Positions 11,213 to 23,957 of a stretch of DNA of 40,734 nucleotides are shown here, in pieces. Source of the stretch: Accumulibacter sp. (GTDB lineage Bacteria; Pseudomonadota; Gammaproteobacteria; Burkholderiales; Rhodocyclaceae). Under the pieces are notes generated by a model. It had not been told where the DNA came from and did not search any database. It saw nothing but the letters and a program-made list of their open reading frames with translations. Within the stretch, counting starts at the first letter, position 1. Each line of letters begins with the position of its first letter. Position numbers and translations under genes: made by a program. The stretch covers positions 1-40,734 of the forward strand of contig NZ_JAMTDV010000022.1 in the NCBI RefSeq assembly GCF_023806565.1. The letters run 5' to 3'.

Positions 11213-11518
11213 ATGCCCGAGCCAACGAAGGTCGATGATACTCCGGCGACGATCGTATGCCCGAGCTGCGAACGGGAAGTCCCCGGCGACGCCGCGCATT
11301 GTCCCTACTGCTGCGGCGACGATGGGAGGCGTGGTGCGATCAAGCGCGGCGCCTTCGTCGGCGCCGTGTTCGGCTTGCTGACCGGTGGCCTGCTGGCAGC
11401 CCTGTGGTCGTCGATCGTCGGCCCGGAACAGGCCAACGGCGAAGTCGTCGTCGCCATGACACTGGCCTGCGCGACGTGCGGCGCGCTGCTCGGTGCGATG
11501 CGCAACCGCAAGGAGTAA
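11213..11518 (+). CDS. zinc-ribbon small membrane protein
   Basis: A protein of about 101 aa from ATG 11213; an in-frame ATG at 11186 would add 9 residues and overlap the purB stop. A zinc ribbon (CPSC near residue 16 and CPYCCG near 30) precedes two hydrophobic helices (about 46-68 and 76-93) and a short basic tail (RNRKE). Zinc ribbon plus two membrane helices suggests a small membrane protein, but I do not recognise a characterised family. It lies between purB and a DUF2322-like gene that starts 3 bases later. Confidence 0.6.
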   Translation: MPEPTKVDDTPATIVCPSCEREVPGDAAHCPYCCGDDGRRGAIKRGAFVGAVFGLLTGGLLAALWSSIVGPEQANGEVVVAMTLACATCGALLGAMRNRKE

Positions 11519-11521
11519 GAG

Positions 11522-11842
11522 ATGGGGCAGTTTGCAGAAAACCTGAAGAAGTTGCCTGGCGTTTCCCACGTCGCAGAGATCAAGCTGCTCGATGCGCGAG
11601 GCGAGGTAGTCGCGACGATCGAGAACAAGTCTGGCAGCCTGGGATCACTGGCGGTCTACAATCACCTCGCGCAGACCTACGGCGCGATCACGCCCGACGC
11701 CGCCGAAAAGGGTCTGGAGATCTTTGCCGAGCACGCCGACGACGCGCGCAGCAATCCGGGCAAACATCCCCACATCGATCGTCTGTTGGCGCTCCTTGAG
11801 GAGAAGAACACCCTGCGTACCAAACACGTATTCGCCGTTTAG
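11522..11842 (+). CDS. DUF2322-like protein
   Basis: A 106-aa soluble protein with no signal or membrane segment. The opening FAENLKKLPGVSHVAEIKLL, the ENKSGSLGSLAVYNHLA segment and FAEHADDARSNPGKHPHIDRLL resemble the uncharacterised DUF2322 family of Proteobacteria. The ATG follows the previous stop by 3 bases, with an overlapping Shine-Dalgarno (AAGGAGTAAGAG). Function is unknown. The family name is from memory of the pattern. Confidence 0.65.
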   Translation: MGQFAENLKKLPGVSHVAEIKLLDARGEVVATIENKSGSLGSLAVYNHLAQTYGAITPDAAEKGLEIFAEHADDARSNPGKHPHIDRLLALLEEKNTLRTKHVFAV

Positions 11843-11909
11843 GATCGTGGCAGCGACACTCGGGGGAGAGCCTCCGCCAACGCTCGGAATGATCCCTCAG
11901 TCGGGGGGG

Positions 11910-12854
11910 CTAGACCACGGCGCCGTCTGCGTTGGCACCTTCGATCTGTCTCTTCGGCTTGACGAACTGTTCGCGCGATACGCCGAGCCACATCACCAGT
12001 GGGCTGGCAACCAGTACCGAAGAGTAGATGCCGAAACAGATGCCGATGGTCAGCGCCAAGGCAAAGTAATAGAGTGTTTCGCCACCGAAGAGCAACATCG
12101 AAAGCACCATCATCTGCGTCGAGGCATGCGTGATGATCGTTCGCGAAATGGTGCTGGTAATCGCATGGTCGAGGACCTGCGGCGTGGTGAGGCCGCGCGC
12201 CTTCTTGAATGTCTCGCGCACGCGGTCGAAAACGACTACCGACTCGTTGACCGAATAGCCGAGTACGGCCAGCACGGCCGCGAGCACCGAGAGTGAAAAT
12301 TCCCACTGAAAAAAGGCGAAGAAGCCGAGGATGATGACCACGTCGTGCAGGTTGGCGATGATCGCCGAGACCGAGAAACGCCACTCGAAGCGGAAGGCCA
12401 GGTAGACGACGATGCCAATGACTACCAGCAGCAGCGCCAGAGCGCCGTTCTCAGCCAGTTCCTTGCCGACCTGCGGGCCGACAAACTCGACGCGACGCAG
12501 GGTGGCACCCGGGGCCTCGACAGCGAGCGCCTGCATGACTGCCTCGCCGATCTTGGCAGTGTTCTGCTCCGCCTTCAGGGGCAGGCGAATCAGAACGTCC
12601 TGGCTGGAACCGAAATTCTGCACCGAGAGGTCGGTATAACCGGCAGTGCCGAGCGCATCGCGCACCTTTTCGAGATTCGCTGCTTGCGGGTAATTGAGTT
12701 CGATCAACGTGCCACCGGTGAACTCGACCGACAGGTGCAGGCCACGGCTGAAGAGGAAAAACACGGCGAGCAGGAAGGTGAGCAGCGAGATGACGTTGAA
12801 CGTCAGCGCATGGCGCATGAACGGGATGTCTCTTCTGATCCGGAAGAATTCCAT
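11910..12854 (-). CDS. secF: protein translocase subunit SecF
   Basis: Inner-membrane subunit that with SecD uses the proton gradient to complete protein export through SecYEG. The 314-aa protein has the first membrane helix at about 16-34, the periplasmic domain starting with the FTGGTLIELNYP motif, and five more helices from about 135. The conserved VLGYSVNESVVVFDRVRE region in helices 4-5 is present (normally GYS-NDTVVVFDR; asparagine-glutamate-serine here). It is the last gene of tgt-yajC-secD-secF and lies 98 bases after secD. Confidence 0.96.
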   Translation of the reverse strand: MEFFRIRRDIPFMRHALTFNVISLLTFLLAVFFLFSRGLHLSVEFTGGTLIELNYPQAANLEKVRDALGTAGYTDLSVQNFGSSQDVLIRLPLKAEQNTAKIGEAVMQALAVEAPGATLRRVEFVGPQVGKELAENGALALLLVVIGIVVYLAFRFEWRFSVSAIIANLHDVVIILGFFAFFQWEFSLSVLAAVLAVLGYSVNESVVVFDRVRETFKKARGLTTPQVLDHAITSTISRTIITHASTQMMVLSMLLFGGETLYYFALALTIGICFGIYSSVLVASPLVMWLGVSREQFVKPKRQIEGANADGAVV

Positions 12855-12952
12855 TTACGTTTTTCCTCAAGGTGGCGAACGTCGGACTGATTTCCATGGC
12901 GCATCGTGCCGCAATGCGGGGACGGAGGAATCGACAGCGACGGACATGACCG

Positions 12953-14830
12953 TTAGCGGGCGGTAGCGCTGCCGGCACCTGCCGGTTTCCAGACCTGGCC
13001 GATGGCGAGTGATTTGACCTTGCGACGCCGGCCGTAGATCAGGTTGATCAGCGCGCGTGACACGACGACGGCGGAGAACAGGGAGGTCAGAATCCCGAGA
13101 CAGTGCACCACGGCAAAACCGCGCACCGGGCCAGAGCCGAAGATCAGCAAGGCGATGCCGGCGATCAGCGTGGTGATATTGGAGTCGAGAATTGTCCCGA
13201 ACGCCCTCTCGTAACCGGTATGAATCGCCGCCTGCGGCGTCGAGCCATTGCGCAGTTCTTCGCGTATGCGCTCGTTGATCAGCACGTTGGCGTCGATTGC
13301 CATGCCCAGTGCCAGTGCGATGGCGGCGATCCCCGGCAGGGTCAGCGTCGCCTGCAGCAGCGAGAGCAGGGCCACGAGGAATAGCAGGTTGGATGCCAGG
13401 GCAATCACCGAAACCAAACCGAAAAGCACGTAATAGGCGATCATGAACACGGCAATCGCAGCAAAGCCCCACATCGTCGAGAGAAAACCCTTCCGGATGT
13501 TTTCCGCGCCGAGGCTCGGACCGATCGTCCGCTCTTCGATGATTTCCATCGGGGCGGCGAGCGAGCCGGCGCGCAACAGCAATGCCGTGTCGTTCGCCTC
13601 CATGGTGCTCATGCGCCCCGAAATCTGCACCCGGCCGCCGCCTATCTCGGCGCGGATGACAGGCGCCGTGATCACCTCGCCCTTGCCCTTTTCGACCAGC
13701 ACGATGGCCATGCGCTTGCCAACGTTGTCGCGCGTGACGTCCTTGAAAATGCGCGCACCCGCCGAATCGAGCGTCAGGTGTACGGCAGGTTCGTGCGTCT
13801 GGTTGTCGAAACCGGGCTGCGCGTCGGTGAGGCGGTCTCCGGTCAGTACCACCTGCTTCTTGACCAGCAGCGGCAGCGCCCCCCGTTCGACGTAGAGCTC
13901 GCTGCCAAATGGCGTCTGGCCCGCCTGTGCCGCTTCCAGAGCACCCGGGGTGTCGTCAACCATACGGATTTCCAGCGTCGCGGTTCGACCAAGGATGTCC
14001 TTGGCCTTGGCGGTATCCTGCACGCCGGGTAACTGAACGACGATGCGGTCGGCACCCTGCTGCGCGATCACCGGTTCGGCGACACCGAGTTCGTTGATCC
14101 GGTTGTGCAGGGTCGTCGTATTCTGCTTGATGGCAAACTCCTGGATACGCTTGATCGCCTCCGGTTTGAGCGTGGCAATCAGCTTCAGGTCGTCGCCTTC
14201 TCCCTGGTCGGCCAGGAGCAGGTCGGACTGATTGTCCTCGAGTACGACGCGGGCCTTGTTGCGTGTCTCGCCGTCACGGAAGCGGATCACGATGTGCTCG
14301 CCTTCGCGAGTGATTCCGGCGTGACGAACCGCCTTGTCACGCAGCAGGCTGCGCAGGTCGCCGCTGATGGCGTCGAGACGCTTGGTGAGCGCTCCGCGCA
14401 TGTCGACCTGGAGCAGGAAATGTACGCCACCCCGCAAGTCGAGGCCAAGATACATTGGCAGGGCATGCAGGCTGGTCAGCCAGCGCGGCGAACTCGACAG
14501 AAGATTCAGGGCAACGACGTACTGTGGGTCGGCCGGGTCCGGGTTGAACTGTCTTTCCAGGAGGTCTTTCGCCTGCAACTGGGCATCGGTCGTGGGCAGC
14601 CGAACCTTGACGCCGTTGCTGTCGAGGAATATTCCGCTGTCGGTTATGCCCCCCGTCTGCAGGGCAAGGGCAACGCGTTCGCGCGTCTTGTCATCGATCT
14701 TGAGCGTCGCCTTGGCGCTGGAAACCTGGACTGCGGGCGATTCGCCAAAGAAGTTCGGCAGCGTGTATACCAGGCCGAAGAGCAGGGCAAGGACGACAGT
14801 GACATATTTCCAGAGCGGATAACGATTCAT
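12953..14830 (-). CDS. secD: protein translocase subunit SecD
   Basis: Partner of SecF in the SecDF-YajC complex. The 625-aa length is typical of proteobacterial SecD. Features in order are a first membrane helix (8-26), the large periplasmic P1 domain (about 30-450) containing GLDLRGGVHFLLQVD, and five helices from about 455. The conserved ALGMAIDANVLINERIREE segment lies near 525, where the aspartate is the proposed proton-relay residue. The start MNRYPLWKY is standard. Confidence 0.97.
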   Translation of the reverse strand: MNRYPLWKYVTVVLALLFGLVYTLPNFFGESPAVQVSSAKATLKIDDKTRERVALALQTGGITDSGIFLDSNGVKVRLPTTDAQLQAKDLLERQFNPDPADPQYVVALNLLSSSPRWLTSLHALPMYLGLDLRGGVHFLLQVDMRGALTKRLDAISGDLRSLLRDKAVRHAGITREGEHIVIRFRDGETRNKARVVLEDNQSDLLLADQGEGDDLKLIATLKPEAIKRIQEFAIKQNTTTLHNRINELGVAEPVIAQQGADRIVVQLPGVQDTAKAKDILGRTATLEIRMVDDTPGALEAAQAGQTPFGSELYVERGALPLLVKKQVVLTGDRLTDAQPGFDNQTHEPAVHLTLDSAGARIFKDVTRDNVGKRMAIVLVEKGKGEVITAPVIRAEIGGGRVQISGRMSTMEANDTALLLRAGSLAAPMEIIEERTIGPSLGAENIRKGFLSTMWGFAAIAVFMIAYYVLFGLVSVIALASNLLFLVALLSLLQATLTLPGIAAIALALGMAIDANVLINERIREELRNGSTPQAAIHTGYERAFGTILDSNITTLIAGIALLIFGSGPVRGFAVVHCLGILTSLFSAVVVSRALINLIYGRRRKVKSLAIGQVWKPAGAGSATAR

Positions 14831-14885
14831 GGCTGCTTGCGGTCGGAAGGCGAGGCCGCCATGCGAAGAGCGGCCGTCAAGTGGG

Positions 14886-15212
14886 TTAGAGCGCTTTCAG
14901 CGTACCCTTTGGCAGAACCAACGTGACGGCCTGCTTCTGTACCTGGATTTCGACTGCCTCGGCGACTTCGAGCGTCAGGAAGTTGTCGCTGACACGGGTA
15001 ATGCGACCGGCAATACCGCCGCCGGTGACCACTTCGTCTCCCTTGGCCAGCGCTTCGATCAGCGCCTTGTGCTCCTTCGCACGCTTCATTTGCGGGCGAA
15101 TCATCAGGAAATAGAGGACAACGAACATCAGAATGATCGGCAGCAACTGCATGAAGCCACCCATGGGGTCTGCAGCGGCAGCTTGTTGAGCGTGGGCGGT
15201 GCTGATCAGCAC
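14886..15212 (-). CDS. yajC: preprotein translocase subunit YajC
   Basis: Small membrane partner of SecDF. I prefer the GTG start at 15212: GAGGAG lies 6 bases upstream and the product then begins MLISTAHAQ, the usual YajC N-terminus, giving 108 aa. An in-frame ATG at 15230 would add six residues. One membrane helix (about 20-40, LLPIILMFVVLYFLMIRP) is followed by the cytoplasmic GDEVVTGGGIAGRI domain. It lies between tgt and secD in the common proteobacterial order. Confidence 0.95.
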   Translation of the reverse strand: MLISTAHAQQAAAADPMGGFMQLLPIILMFVVLYFLMIRPQMKRAKEHKALIEALAKGDEVVTGGGIAGRITRVSDNFLTLEVAEAVEIQVQKQAVTLVLPKGTLKAL

Positions 15213-15260
15213 GTCGGTCTCCTCAGGCAAAATATTCTAATCAAACTTGTCATTCTAACA

Positions 15261-16379
<1,119 letters not shown>

Positions 16380-16494
16380 TCAGTGAGTGGGAATGCGATT
16401 GCGGATCAGGTCTGCCGCGACGATGCGGGTGGCCGGAGCAGAGGCAGCTTCCGCGGGGCACGATGCCCGGCTTGCAGAGGAGCGCACTCGGCCG

Positions 16495-16528
16495 AAAAGC
16501 ACGCACCCCGGGCAGAGCCCGGGGTGCG
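16495..16528 (-). terminator. terminator downstream of ppdK
   Basis: A perfect 12-bp stem (16502-16513 with 16517-16528) around a 3-base loop is followed on the minus strand by TGCTTTTC. It lies 53 bases past the ppdK stop and separates ppdK from tgt. The T run is short but the stem is very strong. Confidence 0.7.
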
Positions 16529-16580
16529 AGGTATGATCGGCCGTGCTCGCTGGCGGGCGCGGCCGGGGCAGAGATACCGC

Positions 16581-19313
<2,733 letters not shown>

Positions 19314-19419
19314 ACATACCTCGCGGGTGAGGGAACAAGGAAAGGACACCTCGAACCGATGGTCCGAAGTGCCCCCAGATTTGGTGACCCGGCCAGCGGC
19401 GCCGGCTCACGGGATTCTT

Positions 19420-19450
19420 GCGCCCCTGTCGTGAAAGCGGTCAGGGGCGC
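19420..19450 (-). terminator. hairpin between oxidoreductase genes and ppdK
   Basis: GCGCCCCTG (19420-19428) and CAGGGGCGC (19442-19450) form a perfect 9-bp stem with a 13-base loop in the gap between the flavoprotein gene and ppdK. No T tract follows on either strand, so it may be a weak terminator, an mRNA-stability element or a processing site. Confidence 0.4.
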
Positions 19451-19468
19451 GACGCAATGCGGCGGCGC

Positions 19469-21091
19469 TCAGATTTCTTCGGCCTCCATCCTGATGGCGC
19501 CACAAGGACACTCGGCGACACACACACCGCAGCCCTTGCAATAGTCGTAATTGAACTGGAAGCGTTTGCCGGGACCGAGTTTGATCACCGCGTTGTCCGG
19601 ACAAACGCCGTAGCAGTTGTCGCATTCGAAGCAGTTGCCGCAGGAAAGACAGCGACGTGCTTCAAACAGGGCATTGTTTTCGTCGAGTCCGCCCTGGACT
19701 TCGTCGAAGGTCGACTGGCGACGGATGATGTCGAGCATCGGACGCACGGTCTTTGGTGCGTCGGTGTAGTACCAGGTATTGAGCCTCTCGAAAGCGGCGA
19801 CCTCGTGTTTCGCTGGTGCGACGTACTGATCGCCACGTAGCCACGCATCGATGTGCTTTGCTGCCGCTTTGCCGTGGCCAATGGCGACGGTCACGTTGCG
19901 CTCGGCGGGAACCATGTCGCCTCCGGCGAAGATGCCCGGATGGCCGGTCATCATGTTCGCGCCGACCTTGACCACGCCGTCGCTGACCTCGAGGCCGGGA
20001 ACTCCCTCCAGCAGTCCGAGATCGACATCCTGACCGAGCGCAAGAACCAGCGAGTCGGCCTCGATCGTTTCGAATTCGCCGGTTGGCTGGGGAAAGCCCT
20101 TGCTGTCGAGCGCCATTTTTTCGATCGTCAGCGAGGAGTCGCCGGCCTGCTTGATGGTCGATAGCCACTTGACCATCACTCCTTCCTGCAGCGCCTCCTC
20201 GACTTCGAAGTCGTGCGCCGGCATCTTCTCGCGAGTGCGGCGATAGACGATCAGCGGTTCGGCACCCATTCGCTTGGCGGTACGTGCCACATCGATGGCC
20301 GTATTGCCGCCACCGTACACGACGACGCGGCGACCGAGCAATGGCTTGTCTTCTCCTTCCATGCTGCGCAGTAGCGAAATGGCATCGATGATCTTGGCCG
20401 CGTCACCTGCCGGGATCATCGCACGTTTGCCGATATGCGCACCGACTGCCAGGAAGGCCGCGTCGAATCTGCCCGCCTGCATCGTGTCCAGGATGTTCTC
20501 GACCTTGCTGTTCAGTTGCACGTCGACGCCGAGGTCAACGACCCGTTGCATTTCCGCTTCGAGCACATCGCGCGGCAGGCGGTACTTGGGAATGCCGAAG
20601 CGCATCATGCCCCCCAGCAGCGGACCCGCTTCGTGCACGGTGACGCGGTGTCCGAGCCGGCGCAGGTGATAGGCTGCCGACATGCCGGAAGGACCAGCGC
20701 CGACGACCAGAATGTGCTTGCCGGTTTCGCTACTGGGTGCCGTCAGTTTCCAGCCGCGTTTGAGCGCCTCGTCGCCGAGAAAGCGCTCGACCGAATTGAT
20801 CCCGACCGGTTCGTCAAGCTGCCCGCGATTGCAGGCACTTTCGCAAGTGTGATAGCAGACACGTCCCATGATCGCCGGGAAGGGGTTGTCTCTCGTCAGG
20901 TGCCGCCAAGCGCTTTCGTAGTCACCCGACTCGGCGTGGAACAGCCAACCCTGGATGTCTTCCCCGGCCGGGCATTGCTTGTTGCAGGGCGGCAAGCGAT
21001 CGACATATACCGGACGGGAGGTACGCCACGAACCGGTGCGGTTGGCTAACGAAGAGCCCGGGTCCAGGGTGATTGCAAAAGGTTTTTCCAT
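19469..21091 (-). CDS. GltD-like flavoprotein fused to a 2[4Fe-4S] ferredoxin
   Basis: A 540-aa electron-transfer subunit, probably linking the neighbouring 2-oxoacid oxidoreductase to NAD(P). The N-terminal iron-sulfur helical domain has CNKQCPAGEDI and CYHTCESACNRG (about 36-88). An FAD site, VVGAGPSGMSAAYHL, is near 130 and an NAD(P) site, VYGGGNTAIDVA, near 258, as in the glutamate synthase small subunit. The C-terminus (about 470-540) is a ferredoxin with CLSCGNCFECDNCYGVCP and CKGCGVCVAECPCGAI. The start overlaps the beta-subunit stop by one base. In phenylglyoxylate dehydrogenase (Pad) these functions are held by separate subunits; here they appear joined. It is not a glutamate synthase, as no gltB is near. 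Confidence 0.85.
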   Translation of the reverse strand: MEKPFAITLDPGSSLANRTGSWRTSRPVYVDRLPPCNKQCPAGEDIQGWLFHAESGDYESAWRHLTRDNPFPAIMGRVCYHTCESACNRGQLDEPVGINSVERFLGDEALKRGWKLTAPSSETGKHILVVGAGPSGMSAAYHLRRLGHRVTVHEAGPLLGGMMRFGIPKYRLPRDVLEAEMQRVVDLGVDVQLNSKVENILDTMQAGRFDAAFLAVGAHIGKRAMIPAGDAAKIIDAISLLRSMEGEDKPLLGRRVVVYGGGNTAIDVARTAKRMGAEPLIVYRRTREKMPAHDFEVEEALQEGVMVKWLSTIKQAGDSSLTIEKMALDSKGFPQPTGEFETIEADSLVLALGQDVDLGLLEGVPGLEVSDGVVKVGANMMTGHPGIFAGGDMVPAERNVTVAIGHGKAAAKHIDAWLRGDQYVAPAKHEVAAFERLNTWYYTDAPKTVRPMLDIIRRQSTFDEVQGGLDENNALFEARRCLSCGNCFECDNCYGVCPDNAVIKLGPGKRFQFNYDYCKGCGVCVAECPCGAIRMEAEEI

Positions 21092-22104
21092 CAGTTCGCC
21101 TCCTGGTCGAGCAGTCCGTACTTACGAATATTCTTGTCGGCCGCCGCTTGCAGGCGGGCGATCGTTTCCACCGCCGGCTTCTTGCCGAACAGGTGGGCAT
21201 AACGTTTCTGCAGTTTCAGGTATTCCTCGACTGGCTGCTGTCTGCGGATCTTGAGAACGCCGGTGACTTCGCCGTGCTCCGCTTCGAATACCGGGAAGAC
21301 GCCGGTCTCCTTGGCCAGGCGGGCCAGCTTGATGGTGTCCTGCGACGCCGCTCCCCAGCCGAGTGGACAAGGAACGAGGATGTGGATGTAGCGCGCGCCA
21401 CGCATGCCCATTGCCTTGGTGACCTTGTATTCGAGGTCGTGCAGGCCGGCGACGGTAGCCGTCGCGACGTAAGGTATCTCGTGCGCCATGGCGATTGCCG
21501 GGACGAATTTGCCCTGGCCGAAGGCGTTTCCGGGTTCCGGGCCGACCGGCATGGTGGTGGCAGTACGCGCTGCCGGCGGCGTTGCCGAACTGCGCTGGAC
21601 GCCGGTATTCATGTAACCGCCATTGTCGTAGCAGATGTACAGGACGTCGTCGTTGCGCTCGAACATTCCGGAGAGGCAGCCGAAACCGATATCGGTTGTG
21701 CCGCCGTCGCCGCCCTGGGCGACGACGCGCACGTCGCCCATTTCACCTTTCTGTCGTTTGACCTTGATCGCTGCGGCGATGCCGGTGGCGACTGCCGCCG
21801 TATTGCCGAAGAGCGAGTGGATCCAGGGGATCTGCCAGGACGTTTCCGGGTAGGGCGTCGAAAACACTTCAAGGCAACCGGTGGCATTGGCCGCGATCAG
21901 ACGACCACGTGCGGCGTTCATCGCCGCGTCGATTGCGAAGCGTGCACCGAGGGCTTCGCCGCAGCCCTGACAGGCGCGATGCCCCGAGTTCAGTGAATTG
22001 GTGCGCCCGATGTCGGCCTGCACGGTGCGGTCTTTGTCACTCAGCAGGCGGTTGCCGACAGTGAACGTGCCGGTCTGGTAGAAATGGAGTGGTTGGAAGC
22101 TCAT
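21091..22104 (-). CDS. porB: 2-oxoacid:acceptor oxidoreductase beta subunit (TPP-binding)
   Basis: Holds thiamine diphosphate and a [4Fe-4S] cluster in a pyruvate:ferredoxin oxidoreductase-type complex. ATG 22104 has GAGG 8 bases upstream and gives 337 aa starting MSFQPLHFY; an earlier in-frame ATG (22134) overlaps the alpha gene. Expected cluster cysteines occur in RACQGCGEA, ATGCLEVF and LVPCPLGWG. The TPP motif GGDGGTTDIGFG runs to YDNGGYMNTG. Pyruvate is the likely substrate given ppdK, but phenylglyoxylate or other 2-oxoacids cannot be excluded from sequence. Confidence 0.88.
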   Translation of the reverse strand: MSFQPLHFYQTGTFTVGNRLLSDKDRTVQADIGRTNSLNSGHRACQGCGEALGARFAIDAAMNAARGRLIAANATGCLEVFSTPYPETSWQIPWIHSLFGNTAAVATGIAAAIKVKRQKGEMGDVRVVAQGGDGGTTDIGFGCLSGMFERNDDVLYICYDNGGYMNTGVQRSSATPPAARTATTMPVGPEPGNAFGQGKFVPAIAMAHEIPYVATATVAGLHDLEYKVTKAMGMRGARYIHILVPCPLGWGAASQDTIKLARLAKETGVFPVFEAEHGEVTGVLKIRRQQPVEEYLKLQKRYAHLFGKKPAVETIARLQAAADKNIRKYGLLDQEAN

Positions 22105-22114
22105 GTTGGGTTCC

Positions 22115-23368
22115 TCAGCCAATGCGGGCGGCAATGACGCCCACGTCGCGCAGCATGCTTTCGGCTGCCGGGCCCGAACGGCGCGTGGCGCGCTCGCGTT
22201 CGAGCTGCTTGTTGATCACGTTCCAGTCGAGGTCCAGGAAAGAGAGGTGTTCGAGTTCGCCGCGGGCAGCCTTGGCAAACAGGGCGCGCAAGGACTTCCT
22301 GGTGATCGCCCGTCCGCCCAGCCCGGCGACGACGGTGTGGCCGTGCAACTGGAGCCCTGACATGGCCATGCGAACGTCGGTGGACAGGATGCCGCCGATC
22401 CCGACGGCCAGGCTCTTTTCGAGCACGACGACGCGTTGCGCATTCTGCAGTGCCGCGCGAACGCTCTCGATCGGGAAGGGACGGTACGAAGTGATTCCCA
22501 GTACGCCGATCTTCTCGCCGGCAGCGCGCATCTCGTCGACCGTGTCCTTGATCGTTCCCAACACCGAGCCCATCGCCACGACGATGGTGTCGGCATCGTC
22601 GGTCAGGTACGAATGCGTCAAGCCGCCCGACTCGCGCCCGAATACCGCCTTGAACTGCTCGGCCATTTTCGGGATCAGTTCGAGCGCCTGCATCTGTTTG
22701 GCGTGCGCGAGGTAGCGTACTTCCGCGAATGCTTCCGGGCCGACCATGGCGCCAATCGACACCGGATTCTTGGGATCGAGCACCTGCCGGGGTTCGTACG
22801 GTGGCAGGAAAGAGTCGACCTGTTCCTGGCTGGGTACGTCCACGCGCTCGTAGGCGTGCGTCAGAATGAAGCCGTCCATGCACACCATCACCGGCAGGCT
22901 GACCTCCTCCGCCAGCTTGAACGCCTGGATGTGCAGATCAAGCGCTTCCTGGTTGGTTTCGGCGAACAACTGAATCCAGCCGGAGTCGCGTTGCGAGAGC
23001 GAGTCGGAATGATCGTTCCAGATGTTGATCGGTGCGCCGATTGCACGGTTGGCCACGGTCATCACGATCGGCAGGCCGAGCCCGGATGCGTTGAACACCG
23101 CCTCGACCATGAACAACAGGCCCTGCGAAGCGGTGGCGGTGTAGGTGCGCGCGCCGGCGGCAGATGAGCCGATGGCGACGCTCATTGCCGCGAATTCGGA
23201 TTCGACATTGATGAACTCGCAATTCTCGACATCGCCGGCCTTGACCATCTCGCCAAGTCCTTCGACGATGTGCGTTTGCGGTGAAATGGGATAGGCGCAG
23301 ACGACCTCGGGTCGGCAAAGGGCTACTGCCTCGGCGACGGCGTGTGAACCTTCGGTCTGTTTAAGCAT
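22115..23368 (-). CDS. porA: 2-oxoacid:acceptor oxidoreductase alpha subunit
   Basis: Pyrimidine-binding/transketolase-like subunit of the oxidoreductase, 417 aa from ATG 23368. The frame stays open 88 codons further upstream, but that part overlaps the gamma gene and has no Shine-Dalgarno; AGGAGGCAGCAC precedes the chosen start. YPISPQTHIVE near residue 26, the VESEFAAMSVAIGSSAAGARTYTATASQGL segment (split: VESEFAAM then GARTYTATASQGL) and the C-terminal VVVLEKSLAVGIGG match PorA-type proteins. The start overlaps the gamma stop by 8 bases and the stop is 10 bases from the beta start. Confidence 0.9.
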   Translation of the reverse strand: MLKQTEGSHAVAEAVALCRPEVVCAYPISPQTHIVEGLGEMVKAGDVENCEFINVESEFAAMSVAIGSSAAGARTYTATASQGLLFMVEAVFNASGLGLPIVMTVANRAIGAPINIWNDHSDSLSQRDSGWIQLFAETNQEALDLHIQAFKLAEEVSLPVMVCMDGFILTHAYERVDVPSQEQVDSFLPPYEPRQVLDPKNPVSIGAMVGPEAFAEVRYLAHAKQMQALELIPKMAEQFKAVFGRESGGLTHSYLTDDADTIVVAMGSVLGTIKDTVDEMRAAGEKIGVLGITSYRPFPIESVRAALQNAQRVVVLEKSLAVGIGGILSTDVRMAMSGLQLHGHTVVAGLGGRAITRKSLRALFAKAARGELEHLSFLDLDWNVINKQLERERATRRSGPAAESMLRDVGVIAARIG

Positions 23369-23957
23369 GTGCTGCCTCCTCCTGACGCGCCCCTGCAATC
23401 TCGTCAAGGACGAACTGATACGCTTCGCTGGCGGCCGCGATGTTGTTGCTGGCGACCTTGTCCGAAAACTTGGCGTTGATCGCCTGGATGACCGACTCCA
23501 GCTTGATGATCGCCGATGCCGCGGCGAAGCCGGCGAGCAGCGGAACGTTGGGCATGGGGCGACCGACGTGCTTGCGACTGAGGTCGGTCGCAGGAACCGT
23601 GCACAGCCTTTCCTTTGGCCAGTCGCGGACATAATCGCCGAGGCCCAACTCGTCGAAGGTGCGGCTGGTATTGATCAGGATGTAGCCGTTCTTTTTCAGT
23701 CCGGCGAAGACGTCGACCTGGTGCAGCAAGGTTGGATCCTGAATGATCAGGGCATCCGGTTCCATGATCGGTTCGCGCAGCCGGATTTCCTGGTCGGCGA
23801 TCCGGCAGAAAGCAACGACAGGGGCTCCGGTACGTTCGGAACCAAAGCTCGGAAAGGCCTGAGCGTGGCGGCCTTCCTCAAACGCAGCAATCGACAACAT
23901 CTCGGCAGCCGTGACCACGCCTTGGCCGCCGCGACCGTGTATTCGGACCTGGAACAT
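23361..23957 (-). CDS. porG: 2-oxoacid:acceptor oxidoreductase gamma subunit
   Basis: First gene of the four-gene oxidoreductase operon, 198 aa. The N-terminus VRIHGRGGQGVVTAAEML is the classic gamma-subunit CoA-binding start, followed by FPSFGSERTGAPV and the ending common to POR gamma domains. A good Shine-Dalgarno (GGAGG) lies about 4 bases before the ATG. The delta (ferredoxin) subunit often next to gamma is missing here; its function is in the C-terminus of the flavoprotein gene at the end of the operon. Confidence 0.9.
   Translation of the reverse strand: MFQVRIHGRGGQGVVTAAEMLSIAAFEEGRHAQAFPSFGSERTGAPVVAFCRIADQEIRLREPIMEPDALIIQDPTLLHQVDVFAGLKKNGYILINTSRTFDELGLGDYVRDWPKERLCTVPATDLSRKHVGRPMPNVPLLAGFAAASAIIKLESVIQAINAKFSDKVASNNIAAASEAYQFVLDEIAGARQEEAAHA

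Noticed and set aside
23369-23632. Upstream extension of porA by 88 codons
   Set aside because: It overlaps porG in another frame; the chosen start has a good Shine-Dalgarno and the normal PorA N-terminus.
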